From Candidatus Gottesmanbacteria bacterium (GTDB lineage Bacteria; Patescibacteriota; Microgenomatia; UBA10105; UBA927), in the NCBI GenBank assembly GCA_016182725.1, contig JACPFZ010000016.1, positions 1 to 6,070 of the forward strand: a DNA stretch of 6,070 nt, written 5' to 3'. Below are positions 5,446 to 6,070 of this stretch, one piece after another; the stretch's first letter is position 1, and the number at the start of each line of letters is the position of its first letter. The notes under the pieces were generated by a model. The model had not been told where the DNA came from and searched no databases. It saw nothing but the letters and a program-made list of their open reading frames with translations. The translations under genes were made by a program, and so were the position numbers.

Positions 5446-5824
5446 TCTGTGTTGCAGTGAAGGTATGGGACGTGGCAAGGAATGTCGTTGGATTCACGGT
5501 CAGTGTGACTCTGGTGCCACGACCAACCGATGCAAGATTAAATCCGGGTGGAGGAGTCACCGTCCATGTACCGAGTGTTTTTCCTCCTTCTGCGTTCATA
5601 AACTGGAGTTGATCTACGAGAATGACCCCTTTGGTGTCATCAACCGACGTTACGACTCCCGATAATTTAAGTGTTGCACTGACTCCTGCCTTTGCCCGCG
5701 TGTCTATTGCGGGAGCTTGACGTGCGGTACGCCCGAGCAGACTGATAAATCCAATGGCAAGGATAACAAAGATGACGCTTCCGACAAAAATTGCCTGCGC
5801 ATGTTTAAATCCGGTTGGCGGCAT
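5429..5824 (-). CDS. Single-pass membrane-anchored protein with extracytoplasmic beta-rich domain
   Basis: The 131-aa product has a short N-terminal segment (MPPTGFKHAQ), one hydrophobic helix (about residues 11-30) followed by GRTARQ, and a Thr/Val/Gly-rich extracytoplasmic part (about 48-131). This part carries short strand-like stretches (LKLSGVVTSVDD, GVILVDQLQF, GTWTVTPPP, RGTRVTLTVNP, HTFTATQI). It suggests a small OB-like or DUF5666-type beta domain held at the outer face of the membrane, but no catalytic residues stand out and I cannot assign a family. The ATG at 5824 follows a good promoter that puts transcription start on the start codon. No Shine-Dalgarno sequence is present. It runs against the hydrolase gene, with overlapping 3' ends, and is divergent from thyA. 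Confidence 0.8.
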   Translation of the reverse strand: MPPTGFKHAQAIFVGSVIFVILAIGFISLLGRTARQAPAIDTRAKAGVSATLKLSGVVTSVDDTKGVILVDQLQFMNAEGGKTLGTWTVTPPPGFNLASVGRGTRVTLTVNPTTFLATSHTFTATQIKAER

Positions 5825-5830
5825 ATCTTC

Positions 5831-5859
5831 ATTGTTTCATGACTGCTTTGCGCTGTCAA
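5831..5859 (-). promoter_or_regulatory. Promoter of the minus-strand membrane protein gene
   Basis: Read on the minus strand, a perfect -35 TTGACA (5859-5854) is followed after 17 nt by AACAAT (5836-5831), preceded by TGA, which supplies the TGn of an extended -10. A start 7 nt downstream falls on the A of the ATG at 5824, predicting a leaderless message. Confidence 0.65.
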
Positions 5860-5872
5860 CAATATGTGACTC

Positions 5873-5899
5873 TTGAATTTGTTAACCGTTTGGGATAAT
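5873..5899 (+). promoter_or_regulatory. Promoter of thyA
   Basis: TTGAAT (5873-5878) is a possible -35. TGGGATAAT (5891-5899) is an extended -10 (TGn plus GATAAT). The 15-nt spacer is short, which fits an extended -10 promoter. The predicted start near 5906 leaves a leader of only about 0-3 nt before the thyA ATG at 5909. The same TGnGATAATA string precedes cysS. Confidence 0.55.
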
Positions 5900-5908
5900 A
5901 CTAATGGA

Positions 5909-6070
5909 ATGAAGAAACACCCGGAATATCAGTATCTCGATCTTATGGGCGATATCATGAAAAATGGTCAGTGGAAGGTGAGCCATTCGACAGGAGTTAA
6001 GCTCAAGAGTGTGTTTGGCCGTATGTGCAGGTATGATCTTTCGCAGGGATTTCCACTTCTTACCACCAAA
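5909..6070 (+). CDS. thyA: Thymidylate synthase ThyA, N-terminal part (partial)
   Basis: ThyA makes dTMP from dUMP using methylene-tetrahydrofolate. Fifty-four codons are present before the window ends. The protein starts MKKHPEYQYLDLMGDIM and reaches KSVFGRMCRYDLSQGFPLLTTK, the family hallmark (SIFG...RFDLs.GFPLlTTKk). The catalytic cysteine lies further on and is outside the window. The segment that is DRTGTGT in E. coli, including phosphate-contacting Arg21, reads HSTGVKL here, so the arginine position holds Ser27. The ATG at 5909 is chosen because the earlier ATG at 5904 runs into TGA at once. No Shine-Dalgarno sequence is seen; the promoter predicts a nearly leaderless message. With only the N terminus visible, a related dUMP/dCMP hydroxymethylase cannot be fully excluded. 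Confidence 0.88.
   Translation, partial: MKKHPEYQYLDLMGDIMKNGQWKVSHSTGVKLKSVFGRMCRYDLSQGFPLLTTK

Noticed and set aside
5086..5478. 130-codon minus-strand frame
   Set aside because: It is antisense to the well-supported hydrolase and overlaps the 3' end of the real minus-strand gene in another frame, with no motif.
5465..5665. 66-codon plus-strand frame
   Set aside because: It is antisense to the membrane-anchored protein, Cys/Arg-rich, with no motif or promoter.
1..6070. CRISPR array, tRNA/rRNA genes, insertion sequences or phage genes
   Set aside because: None were seen on reading both strands. The repeats present are short tandem arrays or palindromes without spacers or transposase.

Overview
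The window is a compact stretch of bacterial chromosome. It holds housekeeping genes with small unknown genes between them, almost no spacer DNA, and no sign of plasmid, phage or IS sequence. Gene content and protein style point to a streamlined lineage, most likely Candidate Phyla Radiation (Patescibacteria), perhaps Microgenomates. The supporting signs are a CysRS with the GIDHIPVHH signature, a DUF59/MIP18 protein followed by a small lysine- and glutamine-rich protein, a one-off GT-C type membrane protein, and no gene with a well-placed Shine-Dalgarno sequence. This placement is inference. UGA serves as an ordinary stop codon (recR and the DUF59 gene end in TGA), so the Gracilibacteria UGA=Gly code does not apply.

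Layout, left to right. Bases 2-94 look like the 3' end of an unidentified gene. recR (142-777) is followed by a 32-bp tandem octamer array that ends at the ATG of a MIP18/DUF59 Fe-S assembly-type gene (814-1119). That gene overlaps a small hypothetical gene (1116-1559) through ATGA. Next is a polytopic GT-C-like membrane protein (1595-3115), whose GTG start lies inside competing hairpins and a 12-bp tandem duplication. A long palindrome (3099-3128) covers its stop codon. cysS (3179-4594) is followed by an S51/cyanophycinase-like hydrolase (ATG at 4678, stop 5445). A convergent single-pass membrane protein on the minus strand (5429-5824) overlaps the hydrolase by 17 bp. Divergent from it is the first part of thyA (5909 to the window end).

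The most interesting signal is the cysS/hydrolase junction. The conserved first strand of the hydrolase (VIILFGSGE) lies upstream of its first ATG, in a frame open since 4552 with no ATG, GTG or TTG. Just before the cysS stop is a run of nine A ending in G, read in zero frame as A-AAA-AAG, the same phase as the E. coli dnaX frameshift heptamer. A -1 slip there, or one extra A in the transcript, enters the hydrolase frame exactly and gives a CysRS-hydrolase fusion of about 755 aa. The linker carries a 15-nt repeat (DPFKA/TPFKA) whose copies differ mostly at synonymous sites, which suggests it is translated. The alternatives are a homopolymer error in the assembly or a recent frameshift mutation.

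The promoters I can see in the right half share an extended -10 element and place the transcription start at or within a few bases of the start codon, so leaderless translation is likely here.
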